Notes: a model not told the origin generated them from the letters alone. Shown: positions 1 through 12,987, counted from the stretch's first letter. The stretch: 64,000 nucleotides of DNA from Alviniconcha marisindica (GCA_018857735.1 JABMCL010002055.1:1642501-1706500); one strand, 5' to 3'. Made by a program: numbers and translations.

Positions 1-312
1 CAATACAAACATCCCTGCGGTTGTGATTAACATGAATTTAATACCAAATTCGTGTAAACTAAACACATCTACCATTGTAATGCCGTATGTGTGTGGTTAC
101 TTCTCGACTAGCAAAAAGATCCGCGAACCAAGTACATTCAGTTTAAACAAACATTACGAAAACTGAGTGAACAAACGATTTTTAAAAACATGATCCCAGA
201 AGTAGAGCCATCAGACTGAACTGAAAACAAAAAGCTCACCAATACCTCCACCACACAAACAAAAAATGACTGCTTCAGTTTGGGAATGCGAGCGTGCGAG
301 TGTGTCGGTGTT

Positions 313-368
<56 letters not shown>

Positions 369-734
369 GGGGGGGGCAGGGGGCGGAGAGAAGAGAGAGG
401 GTGGGGGGTGGGGGGAGAGATGGAGGTGTTGGCATTTCGACACATTTGCAGTTCAGGATCTTACCAGCATTATAAATGTGGCAAATAAGAAAGGTGGGGG
501 CCACTATCAGTATCACCAATTGCAACTTGCATATTAGGCTTGACTACTCCTTGCCCACTTTGGTCTAACGGGTGGATAGCGTAAATAAAGCAATGTGCAG
601 TGTACATACACGGCTCCCCGATATACACACACATTATTTAAAACATAAGCTGTATCATTCAAAAGCCTTCCAGCACAAATATTTCGGCGGCCAATGGACT
701 TTGGGTCCTTCAGTTATAGTATCGCGGGCTTTTC

Positions 735-740
735 TTCGCG

Positions 741-831
<91 letters not shown>
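735..831. repeat. (CG)n/(CA)n compound microsatellite
   Basis: Seven CG units run directly into about 41 CA units. A frame read through it gives only alternating Thr-His, which is not a protein. Confidence 0.95.
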
Positions 832-832
<1 letters not shown>

Positions 833-914
833 AAAAAGAAAAAGAAAAAAGAGAAAGGATCTTATAACCCAGCCAGTGCTCATAAAACGGCATTTAAGAC
901 AGGGCACCTGGTTG

Positions 915-951
<37 letters not shown>

Positions 952-1390
952 CACAGTATATTATAACAACTTAAACCTAAAACCCTATCAGCGCTGACAT
1001 AGACGGTATCTAAAACATCGGATCTGGTCAACCTCTGCGCTAAAACAATGTACGTTTTCCCGCTACACAGTTTGGACCCCAGACGGGTCGACAGCCAAGC
1101 CTTAGCATCTGACTATTGTTACAGCCTTTCTTCTCACGGCATCAGAGGCAGTAGAGAGAGACGCGTCACACGCAGGCAGCACGTAGGTGGTTGTGCACTG
1201 ACCCTACTGCCCTCGCCGCCGCCTCGTTACAGACACTGTTGCCTTTACTATAAGATTCGAACCATAACACACGTTCTGAGTAGGGTCAGAGGGGGAGCGA
1301 TGTACGCCTAGCATGCCAGCAAATGAGAAGCCATCAGCAGCAGTCTATGACGTGGGAGTGAGGTTCCCTCGACCCAGTGTTACTAATTAC

Positions 1391-1444
1391 TTAGTTCTTG
1401 GATTTTAACGTCCCTTCAACCGCACAGGGTCTCCTCAGGACGAC
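1391..1444. repeat. SINE-like interspersed repeat, partial copy
   Basis: It starts ttagttcttggattttaacg and continues through a cacagggtctcctcaggacgac-like segment. The same word order recurs near 32.0, 42.6, 46.6, 48.1, 52.4, 53.4 and 60.5 kb, so this is a dispersed family. Only the first half of the longer copies is present. Confidence 0.6.
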
Positions 1445-1681
1445 CCGTGTTACTAGCCCGTAATTCCACCACCAGTAGCACAGCACGCAAACAATAACAG
1501 TACAAATTACTGATATAATTATGAGGCGTTCGGTCGCACACGTAGCTTTTGCATTGCACCCACTCCATCCCTGCTAGCTGGGACGAATAAAGCTGGGATG
1601 AACAAAGTATTCATCCCGCTGGGATGAATAAAGCATACTGTTATTGTTGATATTGTTATTGTCAGCTCTGCCGGTTTGTCC

Positions 1682-2612
1682 TCAGGTGTCCGAAGCCGGA
1701 GGGTGACCGCTTTCCGCCGCTTCCTCCTCGTTCTTGCCGCACTTCCTGAGGTGCCTGAAGTAGGACGGCCTCCACTGGTAGGTCTTGCCGCAGCGGGCGC
1801 ACGTGTGCTGCACGTCGCTGTGTTTGGCCAGCACGTGGTCTCTCATGGACGTCTCCTTGTCGAAGTTGGCCCCGCAGACCTCGCACAGATGGGGCGTGGC
1901 CTCGCCGCACGTGCGGGAGTGCTTCAGCAGCGAGTTCTTGTAGAAGTACGGCTTCTGGCACTTGGGGCACTGGTGGTGGCGGATCTTGAGGTGCTTGAAG
2001 TTGACGTGGGCCGTGAGGGTGGGCTCGTCGCTGAAGGCCTTGTCGCAGAAGGGGCAGCGGTGGGGCAGCGGGGTCTCCCTGTGCCGGGTCTTGACGTGCC
2101 AGGCCATCATCCCCCGACGCACGGGGCAGCCGCATTGCACGCAGATGTCCTTCTTCTTGTCGTGGACGGCCTCAAGGTGGTTGACGAGGGTGTTGCGGTA
2201 AGGGAACGACTTGGGGCAGCGCGGGCACTGGTGACGGATGTTCTCGTGCTGGGCCTCGAAGTGACGTCTCAGGCTGGAGCGGGCTTTGCACGTGAAGGGA
2301 CAAGACTGGACGCTGCACTGAAACAGCCGTCGGCTGCCGTCTTCGGACAGAGGACCTTGCGGAGTGCTGGGAAACTTCCTTCCTGACCGTTTCTTGACGA
2401 CCTTGCGCTGGCTCGGAGAGCCGGCTTCACTGGGGTCGTGGAGCACAAAGGCTCGTAGCTTGACCTGGGCCTTTGATGATGGTTTCCTCTGTTTCCTCGT
2501 CTTCTTCTTTTTGCCTGCGTCCGGTTGAGTGACGTGGGTGGCCTCAGGGAACGTACTGTCCTCGCTACTGTCACAGGCACTGGGTTCTTCTTCCTCCTCC
2601 TCTTCTTCTTCC
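1682..2612 (-). CDS. Alternative terminal exon: seven-finger C2H2/C2HC zinc-finger module (main exon)
   Basis: Likely sequence-specific DNA binding in the nucleus. The exon opens at acceptor ...ttttacttgatag|GG (AG at 2614-2613) with a Glu run, an acidic Ser/Asp part and a Lys/Arg-rich linker. Seven fingers follow: two standard (CSVQSC...H-x4-H; CPRC...H-x4-H), CVQC, CPFC, CPKC ending HSRTC (C2HC), CEVC, and CARC ending HLRKC (C2HC). About 309 residues precede the stop at 1682-1684. The acceptor is in phase 2, unlike every other module. It joins in frame to the small exon at 3011-3074, whose own acceptor is phase 1. This is the most distal module in transcription order, and the exon is much more GC-rich than its surroundings. 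The zinc-finger identity is firm; membership of the array is inferred from strand, position and the phase-restoring mini-exon. Confidence 0.85.
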
Positions 2613-3010
2613 CTATCAAGTAAAACAAAAGAGGGCAGGACATCACTGAAGGCACTCTGTCTCCACTCTGTCTACTTCGAAGCTAACCGAAAATGTTAGT
2701 GTTTTTTGTTGTTGTTGCCCCCCCCCCCCCCCCCAAAGTAAATGTTTAAATGAAAGACATTAGGTTACTGTGTCGTTGATTCGGAGACGGAAATGGAGCC
2801 AACAACAGGACGATTTAAATAGCCGTGTTCGACTGACATCTTCTGAGGTTGCGTTCCAATCATGTCGACAATAAACGGTTATTTGGAGTTTTTGTTCTCC
2901 TCTTCCTCGTCGTGAATAAACACTAAGCTCTATCAGCGTTAACCTGGCCACTCCATCTTCCTCCCTTTCACACACTCTTTCTCTCGTACTCTATAAACAA
3001 AGATGCCTAC

Positions 3011-3074
3011 CACTGTCGGCGTGTTACACGGCGGCCTTTAGGCGTCGGCCGTCTCCTGTGGCTGGAGTCTGCCA
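3011..3074 (-). CDS. Small linker exon of the C2H2 module
   Basis: 64 bp with acceptor ctttcttccattgcag|TGG and donor CAGTG|GTAGGC. It is phase 1 on entry and phase 2 on exit, and codes for about 20 residues (ADSSHRRRP...VTRRQ) rich in Arg. It is the only short segment found that turns the array's common phase 1 into the phase 2 needed by the C2H2 exon, giving a Trp codon at the junction. No domain is visible. It is too short for an ORF scan and is inferred from splice signals and phase alone. Confidence 0.55.
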
Positions 3075-3279
3075 CTGCAATGGAAGAAAGCAGAAAATGG
3101 CCCGTTACACGAACTGATGAGCGAGCATCCGGATCAGATGATTCCCACTTTCACAATGAGCGGCAGAAAGTCGACGACGACAGTGAATGTGCAGTGTTCT
3201 TTTGCTGTAATCAGCATCTCAAATCTAAGTACGTTTTGGTTTTATTCTAGTTTTACTTTGTTTAATTGTTTGTGCGCAC

Positions 3280-3318
<39 letters not shown>

Positions 3319-3511
3319 CACACACACACACACACACACGAGAGGGAGAGAGAGAAGGGTGTGTGTGTGTGTGTGTGGGGGGGGGTGATCAGTTTGTAAC
3401 ACCCGGCGAAGACATATGATATATGTGGGAAAGCTGTTCTGTTGGATAGCACATTTTCCAAGCTGATTTCAGTAAAACATCGTTGATTTCAGTTCAGCAT
3501 CAACAAAAACA

Positions 3512-3594
<83 letters not shown>

Positions 3595-5113
3595 ACGCTC
3601 AGTCGTTGGTTCTATCGGGACAAATCATCGCATGAATGATAACGTTTACAGTCAAAATCAACTAAGTACCCAGTTAACTGGTTTCTGACCCCCAGTTAAC
3701 CCAGTATATAAGTCAAAATCAAACGCAAGCTAGTAAACAATACTTTCCTTTAACGTTAAAGCAATGGAATATATTATAGGGGTGGTTCCTCTCAACAACA
3801 TAGAGTGAGTCACAAAGGAAGGACCAATATATAATCCAGACAGGGGGATGGGGGGGGGAGAGAAAGAAAGAAAGAGAGAGAGACGGCGGGGAAAGGAAAG
3901 AAAGAAAGAAAGAAAGAAAGAAAGAGAGTGAGTGCAACTTCGCCAACAACTAGCAAAAGGACAACGCCCACTTCAGAACCGTTTTACCAAAAATGGCACG
4001 TCTGTGTTTAAATCGGGTAGGTCTTGTAGTGCAGGCTGAGTGTCTAATAACTGAAGTCTAGAAAACAACTTTCCCGCATCGACTCTGAGATAAAAGCAGA
4101 ACTAATGGCCGAACAGCAGGCAGAAACACTACAGATTAACACATTTAGAAACATCAGGTGAATAGTTTAAAACACCAAACACCAAAGGTCTGTCCCGCAA
4201 CAATCTTAAGAAGACGGACGACTATGAATGATATGACGGACTGTCACGGTTCCTCTGAAGTTTCAAGATGAGACGGAATTGGTACAAACCATACAGACAC
4301 TGCACACAGCCTCCAACAGCAACGGCACTTCTAAACAATCAGAAACGGGGCGTCTGCTGGATGAGTATCAGTGTCCGTCGAGGAGATTTAATATAGCTCT
4401 TTCTGTTTAACCTCTTTCTGGAAAACACCACCGGGCGCAATTATTCAGAGAGAGATCGACTGATTAGGTTTTATTTCTCAACGATGAAGATGTAAGCACA
4501 AAGGCCGACTCACATATCTGCCGTTGGTACAGTACTACAGTAGTAATCAAGACATTCATAGTGAAATATTATCGGGGAGAGGGGGAGGGGGCAAGGACAC
4601 AAACGAATATACCATTAATAATAATATTTATATATAAAACAGACAACTGCAATGGAAACGAAAGGGATAGCAGAGATACAAAATTAACTGAGGAAAATAA
4701 ATGAAAGAAAAATGTCAAAAGTTTAATATGCTGCACAGTTTGGGTAATTTAGACAGAGAGAGCGGGGTAGGGGAGGGATAAAATGAAGCAAAGAAGATAC
4801 ACAGAAAATGGACAATTAAATACAAACAAAATAATAATTTAAAAAATGACGACAAAGTAAACAGATTAATATATAAATATATATATATACAATGGCAATA
4901 ATAATTGTGGTAATAAAAGATGTCATTAGAACTGCTATAATAATAATAGACTACCGCTCCTACTATGAACAGACATTGGGAAGACTGAAGCAAAACCTCA
5001 TTTAAATCGACATTATTATCATTATTATTATTTTTATTTATTATTATTTTATTATTTATTTATTTATTTTTATTTTATTTATTTATTTATTTTATTTTAT
5101 TTGGGGGGGAGAG

Positions 5114-5205
<92 letters not shown>

Positions 5206-6703
5206 GAGAGAGAGAGAGGCAGGGAGAGAGAGGGAGAGAAGACAAAACCCACACATGTTATAACTCCGACCGGTAAAAACATATTCAAAAGCATCTCCCG
5301 TGGGTGCATCAAACTTAAAAGGAACAAATTTGCAAGAAATCACCAGATATTAGCTTTAAAACGCCAAAGCCAAAACAAATGCATCAAATGGCAAGTACAA
5401 GTCTGATTCCATGTTAGGAAACACTCCAATTTAAGGAAGAAGAAGACGGCGTTGATGTTATCCTTCCAATCACTGGCTGTCGGTTAGTCCGATTATCCCC
5501 GTCATCCCTAAAACTGTCCGGATATATTCCTGGCTCATGCCGTATTTCTCCCAGTGTGTACGTACCAACAAAGTCTTCTTCTCGCCTAGTCTGTTGTTCT
5601 GAGAGTGTTTTGCTTTCTTGGTGCTTTACGTCCACGGAGGCGAGATGGTCTATTAGGGACGGGCTGAGAGTGTGACCAACGTGGAGTTTATGTACCCTGC
5701 GGAGGAGCTTGAGACACTACCTGGCGGGCACAAAGCCAAGGGCATCACATCCTCGATCGCTTGGAGGAGAGAGGCGTGGAAAGAGGAAACGGTAGACGAT
5801 CTTCCTTGAAAGGACGACAGAGGGCCATCGTCAATCGGATGAAAAACGGAACTGTTTCAAAGGCAACGTTGGGAAAACTTCTGAGAGACGGCGTGGAGCG
5901 TATACGGGCTTTTTCGAGCGCACAGATACCATCTTGAACTGAACGACGTACGCCGCGGATTTATTCGCATGCAAGGTGACAGCTAAGTCTATGTGATTCG
6001 TCTCTTTTGTTGTGTTCCATGTTGTACGTGTCACGTCAGTCAAGCGCTATTAACCCTTTCTGTTTGTTTGATCCTCTCCCTGTTTATTAACCCTTTCTGT
6101 TTGTTTGATCCTCTTCCTGTCTTTAATGCCGACATTAACAAGGCACACTACGTTCCTGTTGTCCTCTGATTATGTGGCCGTTAAGTCGGTTCCTATGTGG
6201 CCTGTTCGGTTCTAGTAAAAAGATGTTCAAAACCCAACACTGCTAAGTTAGGCTGCCTTGCTATTTTGTGGGTGCAGTCTAAACTGATTTCTGCCTGTCA
6301 TCTAAACCCCTCAAGCACAAGACTGTCCTGTTGTTCTGAAGGCACCGCCTAAGTCTGTAACCCCCCCCCCCCCCCCCCCCCAGTTTGGGTTGTCAGATAT
6401 TGGATAAACGCTGGCCCCGTCTAAGACTGCTCCCGTTTGTCATCTCAAGCCTTGTGTGGGTTGACGTGAGTTGATGACAAGCTCCGGCTCGCACATGATC
6501 TCCTGTTCTCGGGACTCCGCCCCCGTGAGTCCTAAGTCTGGCCCTCTGGGTCGCCGCCACGAAATGGGCGACTTAGCTGCGGATCGCCCCGCTTGGTGGC
6601 GCTGGGCTATATTTGGGGCTTTGACAAAGCTCAAGTCAGCTGCAAATGATCTCCCCTACACTAGCCAGGTGGCGCTGGGCTTATTTGGGCAGTGCAATGT
6701 CGC
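3075..6703. other. Intergenic/intronic stretch with microsatellites
   Basis: No coding module seen. Contents: (CAGA)n-(CA)n at 3281-3340 followed by (GT)n, (GA)n at 3515-3588, (AAAG)n about 3863-3926, AT-rich simple sequence at 5010-5100, (GA)n-(GACA)n at 5109-5205, and a poly-C run at 6361-6380. A 36-37 bp unit containing ctgtttattaaccctttctg is tandemly duplicated at 6047-6118; on the minus strand it supplies two AATAAA words about 600 bp downstream of the next module, which could serve as polyadenylation signals. Confidence 0.5.
5109..5205. repeat. (GA)n-(GACA)n compound microsatellite
   Basis: About 27 GA units run into about ten GACA units, GA on the plus strand. The same GA-then-GACA junction recurs at 8.1, 12.6 and 32.2 kb. 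Confidence 0.95.
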
Positions 6704-6969
6704 TCATTCAGGGTTGAAAGAGACGACATGTTCCTGGCCCGTGACGGCGGTGGCCTGCCTGCCTTCTGCGGCCTCTCTCTGCAACCTCAGCCGCTCCCTC
6801 CGTCGCCGGTGGCGTTCCCTGCTGAGCTGCAGCATTCGCTCGTAGCGCTGCGGGTCCTGCCGCACTCGCTCCCTGTACCGTTGGTCCGCCTCCTTGCGAC
6901 TCCAACAGCTGGTCGGTGTCCGCGGGAGTGACGACGCGACCAATACCTGTGGTTGGCAGAGGTACTTTA
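6704..6969 (-). CDS. Alternative terminal exon, diverged basic YR motif
   Basis: Acceptor is ...tcacttttcag|TA, phase 1; 87 residues to TGA at 6704. After about 30 unremarkable residues comes QRYRERVRQDPQRYERM and then an almost uninterrupted Arg/Glu helix (RERHRRRRERLRLQRE). The first half of the motif matches the array consensus; the second half loses the Q-x-x-Y and K-Y positions and is replaced by Arg-rich coiled sequence. Its C-terminal tail is neutral, unlike the Lys/Arg tails of most copies. It is probably a nucleic-acid-binding tail. With the next two modules it forms the most diverged subgroup, at the distal end. Confidence 0.75.
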
Positions 6970-7330
6970 CTGAAAAGTGAAAACAATAATTCTAAGCGTT
7001 AGACTGGCGGCGGGGGCACAGAGCGCCGCTTGACAGGCAGTATGTGTGATCTAGTCCGTGTAACAGAACAGTCATCCCGGTTTGAAGTTACTGGGGTGAG
7101 CACTTAGCGAGAAATGCGGCAATCAGTTTTGACACGCTGGATGCTGTTGTGACCTTGGGGTATGAACGGGTAAGGTTCAACGGCGAAAAAGCGTTGAACA
7201 GTGATGTTAGGCACCCCTTATGGTTGTTCGTTTTCCACACGAGGCTACACACTTAGTTTTGTCCTAAAGGTGTTAATGATTAGAAGATTCCAGGCATAAT
7301 ATAGAGCAAATATGTTTTTACTAAGTATTA

Positions 7331-7461
<131 letters not shown>

Positions 7462-7970
7462 GCAACACCGAACAAATAAAGCACCAACAAACCTCACATT
7501 TCAAAATCACAAGCATTTATTTCTTAAATACAAGCGCTTCCACCGTTCAAAGTGATCAACGTACTTTATAGGGAGAGGAAAGCCAATGTAAAAGATACAG
7601 CTGCAACTGGCTCACAGGATGATGCGATTTGAAAAAAACATTCAGAGGCATGTCTAACAGAGCAGCATTGCAAAAAGACCGTATACCTCAAACTGTCTCT
7701 ACTTACCAAACTATGTTTTGAGAAAATGTACTAACATAGCAACAAACTCAAGCAAAATCGGCAAACGCACAACGAATAGAACAAAGTTTCAAAGTGACTG
7801 ATAATGCGCAGGTTGCCATAAGCCAATGGAGTACAGACACTATAATTAAATATGTATACGTTTGTACAATTAGTATCATCATATGTAGAGGGAAAAAAAT
7901 CACAAGTACAAAATGTATTATGCGATTAACTAAGCGAAGTTATAAGAAAGTAGAAAAATAGTCAAATGGG

Positions 7971-8210
<240 letters not shown>

Positions 8211-8712
8211 GACAAGAGACAGTGACAGAGAGACGGAAAAGAGAAGGGGGGGGGAGAGACAGAGAGAGGGAGAGATTTTATTATAAAATTGTTGCTCAGC
8301 GTTGCCCAGTAATACTAGCCGATGACGTACCGTTGGACTATCTTATGCTTCAATATAAGCCCTATATGTCGGCTTTTTCTCCGCAATGAAGCCAAATATA
8401 ACTGGACCTGCTCCAGTGCACACGAACTATATCCAAATAACTGTATAACCGCACACTCCAGTTCCTCTCAGTCGGTCTGCCCTTTCCATTAAAGACATCA
8501 CATGTAAACGGGTCTACTGTTAACGATCTTATGTCTTGCACTGCCATTTTATATAAAATGCCTATTATTAGTATATGCCACAGGCCTTGTAACTGTTTTG
8601 AAATATACAAGAACACAATGGCAACCAATTTCCGTATCATCAAGCTGACACCTGTGCTCTCCTTTGCAAGTTCGTATTTAAATAGGTTTCGTGCGACGAT
8701 GGCTGTACAGCC

Positions 8713-9023
8713 TCATGGTCCGGAGTCATCTGCCTTCTCTCTCCCTGGCCGTATCGCATTCACCTCGGTTTCATGGTACGAACTAGTGTCCTGGCGAGTG
8801 TACAACGATGATCTAGTGCCTTGGTGACTGTCCGATCCAGTACCCTGCGGACTGTACGGTGACCTAATAATGTCCTGAGGGCCGTACAGTCTCAGGTTTC
8901 TCCTCCTCTCCATCTGTCTCCTCTTTCTCTCCCTGGCCTGTTCCCTGACGCGCTGGTATTTCACGGGGTCCATTTTCTGCCGCAGGCGATACTGGCGCCA
9001 ATACTCCCGCTTGCGCCACACCA
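8713..9023 (-). CDS. Alternative terminal exon, diverged basic YR motif with long Ser/Thr tail
   Basis: Acceptor is ...tgttttgtgggtttcag|TG, phase 1; 102 residues. The motif starts almost at once (residues 2-40: WRKREYWRQYRLRQKMDP...YQRVREQ) and runs into RERKRRQMERRR. The last 50 residues are polar (repeated SxxQGTxS/YTRQDTSS). The usual KQNP core is changed to QKMDP, so the family match rests on the Y-R-x-R-Q and D-P-x-x-Y spacing. It is a weaker match than the 16-45 kb copies, but acceptor, phase and orientation agree. Confidence 0.7.
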
Positions 9024-9735
9024 CTGAAACCCACAAAACATAACCCCAAACATCACCAAAGGCCCTTGCTACATCAATCAGCCAAACTGGGTCCTCAATA
9101 CGGAAGCAGAAATTAAATTCAAATTATAATCACACAACGGCCTCTCCTTCAGTGTTTTAAGCCCTGGTTTTAAGCAAAAGAATTACTGCCCATCTGGCCT
9201 GACATCAGTCAAGCAGCACATCACAGTTTTGGATTGTCACCTTGATGCTGATTTATGCATATATGGTACTTGTGCTTTTTTTAATTGTCATGTGGATGTT
9301 GATAATGTACAGCGCCACGAGCTCGTAAATGTTTACGGGGAATAGCGCTTTAGAGTTATTATTATCTGAACTGTATCAGCTAGAGTGGGATAAATTTGGC
9401 CAAGGTCTAACTTGTGACTAGATTGCCATATGTTGATGACGGCCCAACGGCTACAGCAGTACCTGGCTGATCGGTTAGAATGCTAACGCGACTTCTTGGA
9501 CGCAGCATGCAGCTACCGGTGGTGTGTGATCGGTACGTTAGAGTGTGACGTGATTTACAGGTTGAAGCAACATTCTCGCGTCTTCATCGAACTGTCTGCA
9601 TTACGGACATGCTGTGGCAATGGGCGTGACTGGCGATGCGCTTTGAAGTAGATATATTGGGCGAGTATATGCAGTTATGCCAGTTGCAGTTTTCAATCGT
9701 AATTGGCGATTGTGGAGATCGTATATCGTGTGCGT

Positions 9736-9800
<65 letters not shown>

Positions 9801-9823
9801 AGAGAGAGAGACAAGGGGGGAGA

Positions 9824-9908
<85 letters not shown>

Positions 9909-10203
9909 TATGTGTCTGCTCTGGAATTAACCCCTTCACTGCCTCAGCCTGTAAAATTTCCGGGCTGAAAGGTTCACACATACGCGCCTCCAAACAGTAT
10001 ATTTGATGGTCCTGTGACGAATCTACCCTCAATACTGTGTATTTTGATAGAAATCCTTTCACGTGCCACACCGCACGCTACTTAGCTGGCAACAAACATT
10101 AAAGTATCCCCTACGTAACAGGCAAAAAAGCCTTAATGATTTCAAATTTGGCACTTTATATATAGTCGTTTTCCGAGTGACGGCGCGGCAACTATGGCAG
10201 TGA

Positions 10204-10259
<56 letters not shown>

Positions 10260-10565
10260 ACGGGGGGGGGGGGGGGGGGCAACGTTTGTGCAATATTCTA
10301 CACGCAGACTTAATTTCCTCCAAAATTTCGGTTTTTATAAACCTAATGATGAAACGGAAAACGCTCATGAAAACAGATACAAACTCACTCACTCACTCTC
10401 ACTCTCTGTGGTGAAAGGAGGGGTGGTGGGGTTGTGGGGGCCGCTGTAAACAACATAAAGCCAAACTGTTTAGTCCTTTCAGAGTCCAGAAAAGAGCAGA
10501 AAAAGTTTAAAAAATACGAAAACTACGTGAAATGTCACAAGTTACTTCATTAAACTGTCACGTGC

Positions 10566-10651
<86 letters not shown>

Positions 10652-10719
10652 CGCTTGACACTTAGACACAATGTTTATTTGAGCGTATACATTCTTCAAT
10701 AAAGGCTGATTCAGCGGAG
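9024..10719. other. Inter-module stretch with microsatellites
   Basis: No coding module found. Two (GA)n tracts at 9737-9797 and 9830-9905, (AT)n at 10208-10257 followed by poly-G at 10262-10279, and (GA)n at 10568-10648. A 42 bp segment at 10081-10122 reappears identically at 13845-13886. Confidence 0.5.
10081..10122. repeat. 42 bp exact repeat, copy 1
   Basis: Begins cttagctggcaacaaacatt and ends ctacgtaacagg. It is identical to 13845-13886, 3.8 kb away in the same orientation, while the flanks differ. It could be the end of a dispersed element or a remnant of segment duplication. Confidence 0.7.
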
Positions 10720-10746
10720 TTATTTATTCTCATCACACGTAGTTCC
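10649..10746. repeat. Segment duplication, copy 1
   Basis: The segment from gtttccgcttgacacttaga to cacacgtagttc recurs at 12188-12287 with essentially no change. It covers the last few codons, stop and 3' flank of the adjacent module. Both copies abut a long (GA)n tract on the same side. Confidence 0.85.
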
Positions 10747-10997
10747 TCCGTCCCTATGATGCAAGTAATCGGTCTCCCATTGCTGATTTGGTTTTCTCCG
10801 CCTTTTTCTCTCAGCTTCCTTCATCTTGTAATAGAAGTACTTCTCCGGGTCCTCCTTCATCTTCTGCCTGTATAGTCTCATGCGTTCAGCACGCGTGATG
10901 CCCGGGTGGTATTTTAACCGCGTATGACGTCCACTGCCCCGAAGGATGCCGGTTGCTCTGTCACCCCGCGACCGTTGTTCCGTGTCCCAGTGCACAA
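10720..10997 (-). CDS. Alternative terminal exon, diverged basic YR motif
   Basis: Acceptor is ...tttcactgctttcag|TT, phase 1; 91 residues. The N-terminal half is Arg/Gly-rich. The motif RMRLYRQKMKEDPEKYFYY is followed by KEAERKRRRKPNQQ and a His/Asp/Gly/Cys tail ending DENK. The AATAAA word created by the last codons and stop, plus another at about 10674-10679, could serve polyadenylation. KQNP is replaced by KEDP. A roughly 98 bp block carrying its stop codon and 3' flank is repeated at 12188-12287. Confidence 0.75.
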
Positions 10998-12119
10998 CTG
11001 AAAGCAGTGAAATGAAACGGTTGGCTTTCTTCGGAATGATGAACTGTACAGATCAAATAAATGTGTTTGCAGTGCGTGCTGCGTAGAGTTGTTCGAACTT
11101 AGTTGATGATGATGAAGTGATGCTTAATGTCCTCAGATGTCAGTTGACATATTAGGGACAAGTTGTGACCAATGCCGAAGCACGGTTCAAGTAATTCTTT
11201 ACGTCCACGGAAACCAGAAGGCTCGTTAGGACGGACAGCTCAGGACGGCCACCTCGACTCTCACACAGCTCCTGAACTATGCACTAACTTAGCTGAGATG
11301 GTGATGCTCCTTTGACTCTTTAGGCCCCTTCTGTCGAGAACCTAAAAGTACCAAAGGTTCTCCATTTGGACCTTGGAGTAGCCAAGAATATACAGCTTTA
11401 CACATTTTGCCTGCTGTCAGAATTCTGCCTTACCTGCTCATTCAGTTTAATTTTACTTTCCAACGTAAAGTCGCATGTTACAGACAGTGATTTAGACTGA
11501 ATTGTGTGCAGCCTTGGTATGAACTTCGCAGTAGACTGGATGTTGTATACCATGAATCCCCCCCCCGCCCCCTCCCCCCTCCCTCTCTTCAGAAAAAATA
11601 AATATAAAAAAATAGCTCGAGCCTCGAACTGACTAAACTTTTTTTCTTTTTTAATAAAACGTGCATTTAAGTGCTTCCGCCCTCGTATAACCGTCATGGT
11701 GAACTTGGCGTTAAAAAACAATTTCCATTTCCAGTTGTGTTATACAGGCAGCGTATGGTGTGATCAGTTAAAACTACAACAGGAGATTCATGTATAATTA
11801 AACCCTTCGGACACGTGGGAACCTGGCTCGGCACAGTTCACGCCCACGCTCAACTTCAGCCTGGTTTGCTGGCGTGCAAGGACCACAAATAAAACGATAA
11901 ATATCTGCTCTCAGCCCGATTAGCTCGGTTCCCATGGATTCCAGTGTGTGTCATAAACGATCTCTGGGTTTGGGTTTGGACTCTTTCGTGAACTCGGCCG
12001 GTGGAGTTAACTCGGGGGAGCACGAATCGGGCTAGCTGTGATCCAAATGCGACCTTGGACCTTGCCAACAGTATCAAATAAATAACTTAATTAACCGGGT
12101 CACTTTTGTCGAATAAGCT

Positions 12120-12187
<68 letters not shown>

Positions 12188-12287
12188 AGTTTCCGCTTGA
12201 CACTTAGACACAATGTTTATTTGAGCGTATACATTCTTCAATAAAGGCTGATTCAGCGGAGTTATTTATTCTCATCACACGTAGTTC
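12188..12287 (-). pseudogene. Truncated duplicate of the 10.7 kb module's 3' end
   Basis: It matches 10649-10746, including the terminal codons, stop and AATAAA-containing flank. Similarity stops abruptly at 12287, so the acceptor and motif are missing and it cannot encode the domain. The (GA)n tract next to both copies suggests the repeat took part in the rearrangement. Confidence 0.75.
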
Positions 12288-12530
12288 ACCTACTTGGCTA
12301 CATGGTAGCGGGAAGAACACAGTGAAATATATCTCGCTAATGCCACTCGAACTTCTCAGTCGGGGATAGGGGATGGTGGTTGAGGGGTTTGGCCAATCAC
12401 CGAAACACTTCATTGATGTACCGCGCATTGTTTCCATCCTCTCTCGCAGCAGCACAGAAAGTCCACCACAGCAAACTTAAGAAGGTCTTTGAGAACATTT
12501 GTAAAAGTGCTCCATAAAACAGTTTTTAAC

Positions 12531-12717
<187 letters not shown>

Positions 12718-12925
12718 TTGTGGTTATTTACGTGTTTGCACTCGTGATCAATACACATTTTTTACAGACAAGACCAGAAAATTTGAAAGTTATAATGTTT
12801 ATTGAACGGAAAAGAGACGACGCAAACAAACAAAAAAGGGAATAAGGAACTTCATAAACAGAACAAACAACTATTTTGCTTTATTAAGAACAAAAGAACA
12901 AGACAAAATACGGTGTCACAAAGGA

Positions 12926-12926
<1 letters not shown>

Positions 12927-12986
<60 letters not shown>
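12927..12986. repeat. (CA)n microsatellite
   Basis: About 30 CA units. (CA)n and (GT)n tracts occur in both orientations across the window, unlike (GA)n. Confidence 0.95.

Positions 12987-12987
<1 letters not shown>

Larger units (their letters stand above)
1..1640. other. Gene-free left edge, microsatellite-rich
   Basis: No coding module or splice-acceptor-led ORF is seen. It holds (GA)n at 312-352, (CG)n then (CA)n at 735-831, (GA)n at 919-948, and a copy of an interspersed repeat at 1391-1444. At 1577-1634 there are three copies of a gctgggatgaataaag-like unit, two of which face a reversed partner and could form a hairpin. It lies downstream of the last module of the minus-strand array and may include its 3' flank. 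Long reading frames here are translated microsatellite. Confidence 0.6.

Noticed and set aside
138..537. Long frames of Ser-Leu, Arg-Glu or Cys-Val repeats on both strands here and at most other microsatellites
   Set aside because: They are dinucleotide or tetranucleotide repeats translated; no start context, splice signals or complexity.
1577..1634. AATAAA words on the plus strand as the 3' end of a gene
   Set aside because: They lie in a small repeat, and no plus-strand coding sequence precedes them.
1676..2386. A 236-residue plus-strand frame opposite the C2H2 module
   Set aside because: It is the antisense shadow of the GC-rich zinc-finger exon and has no domain of its own.
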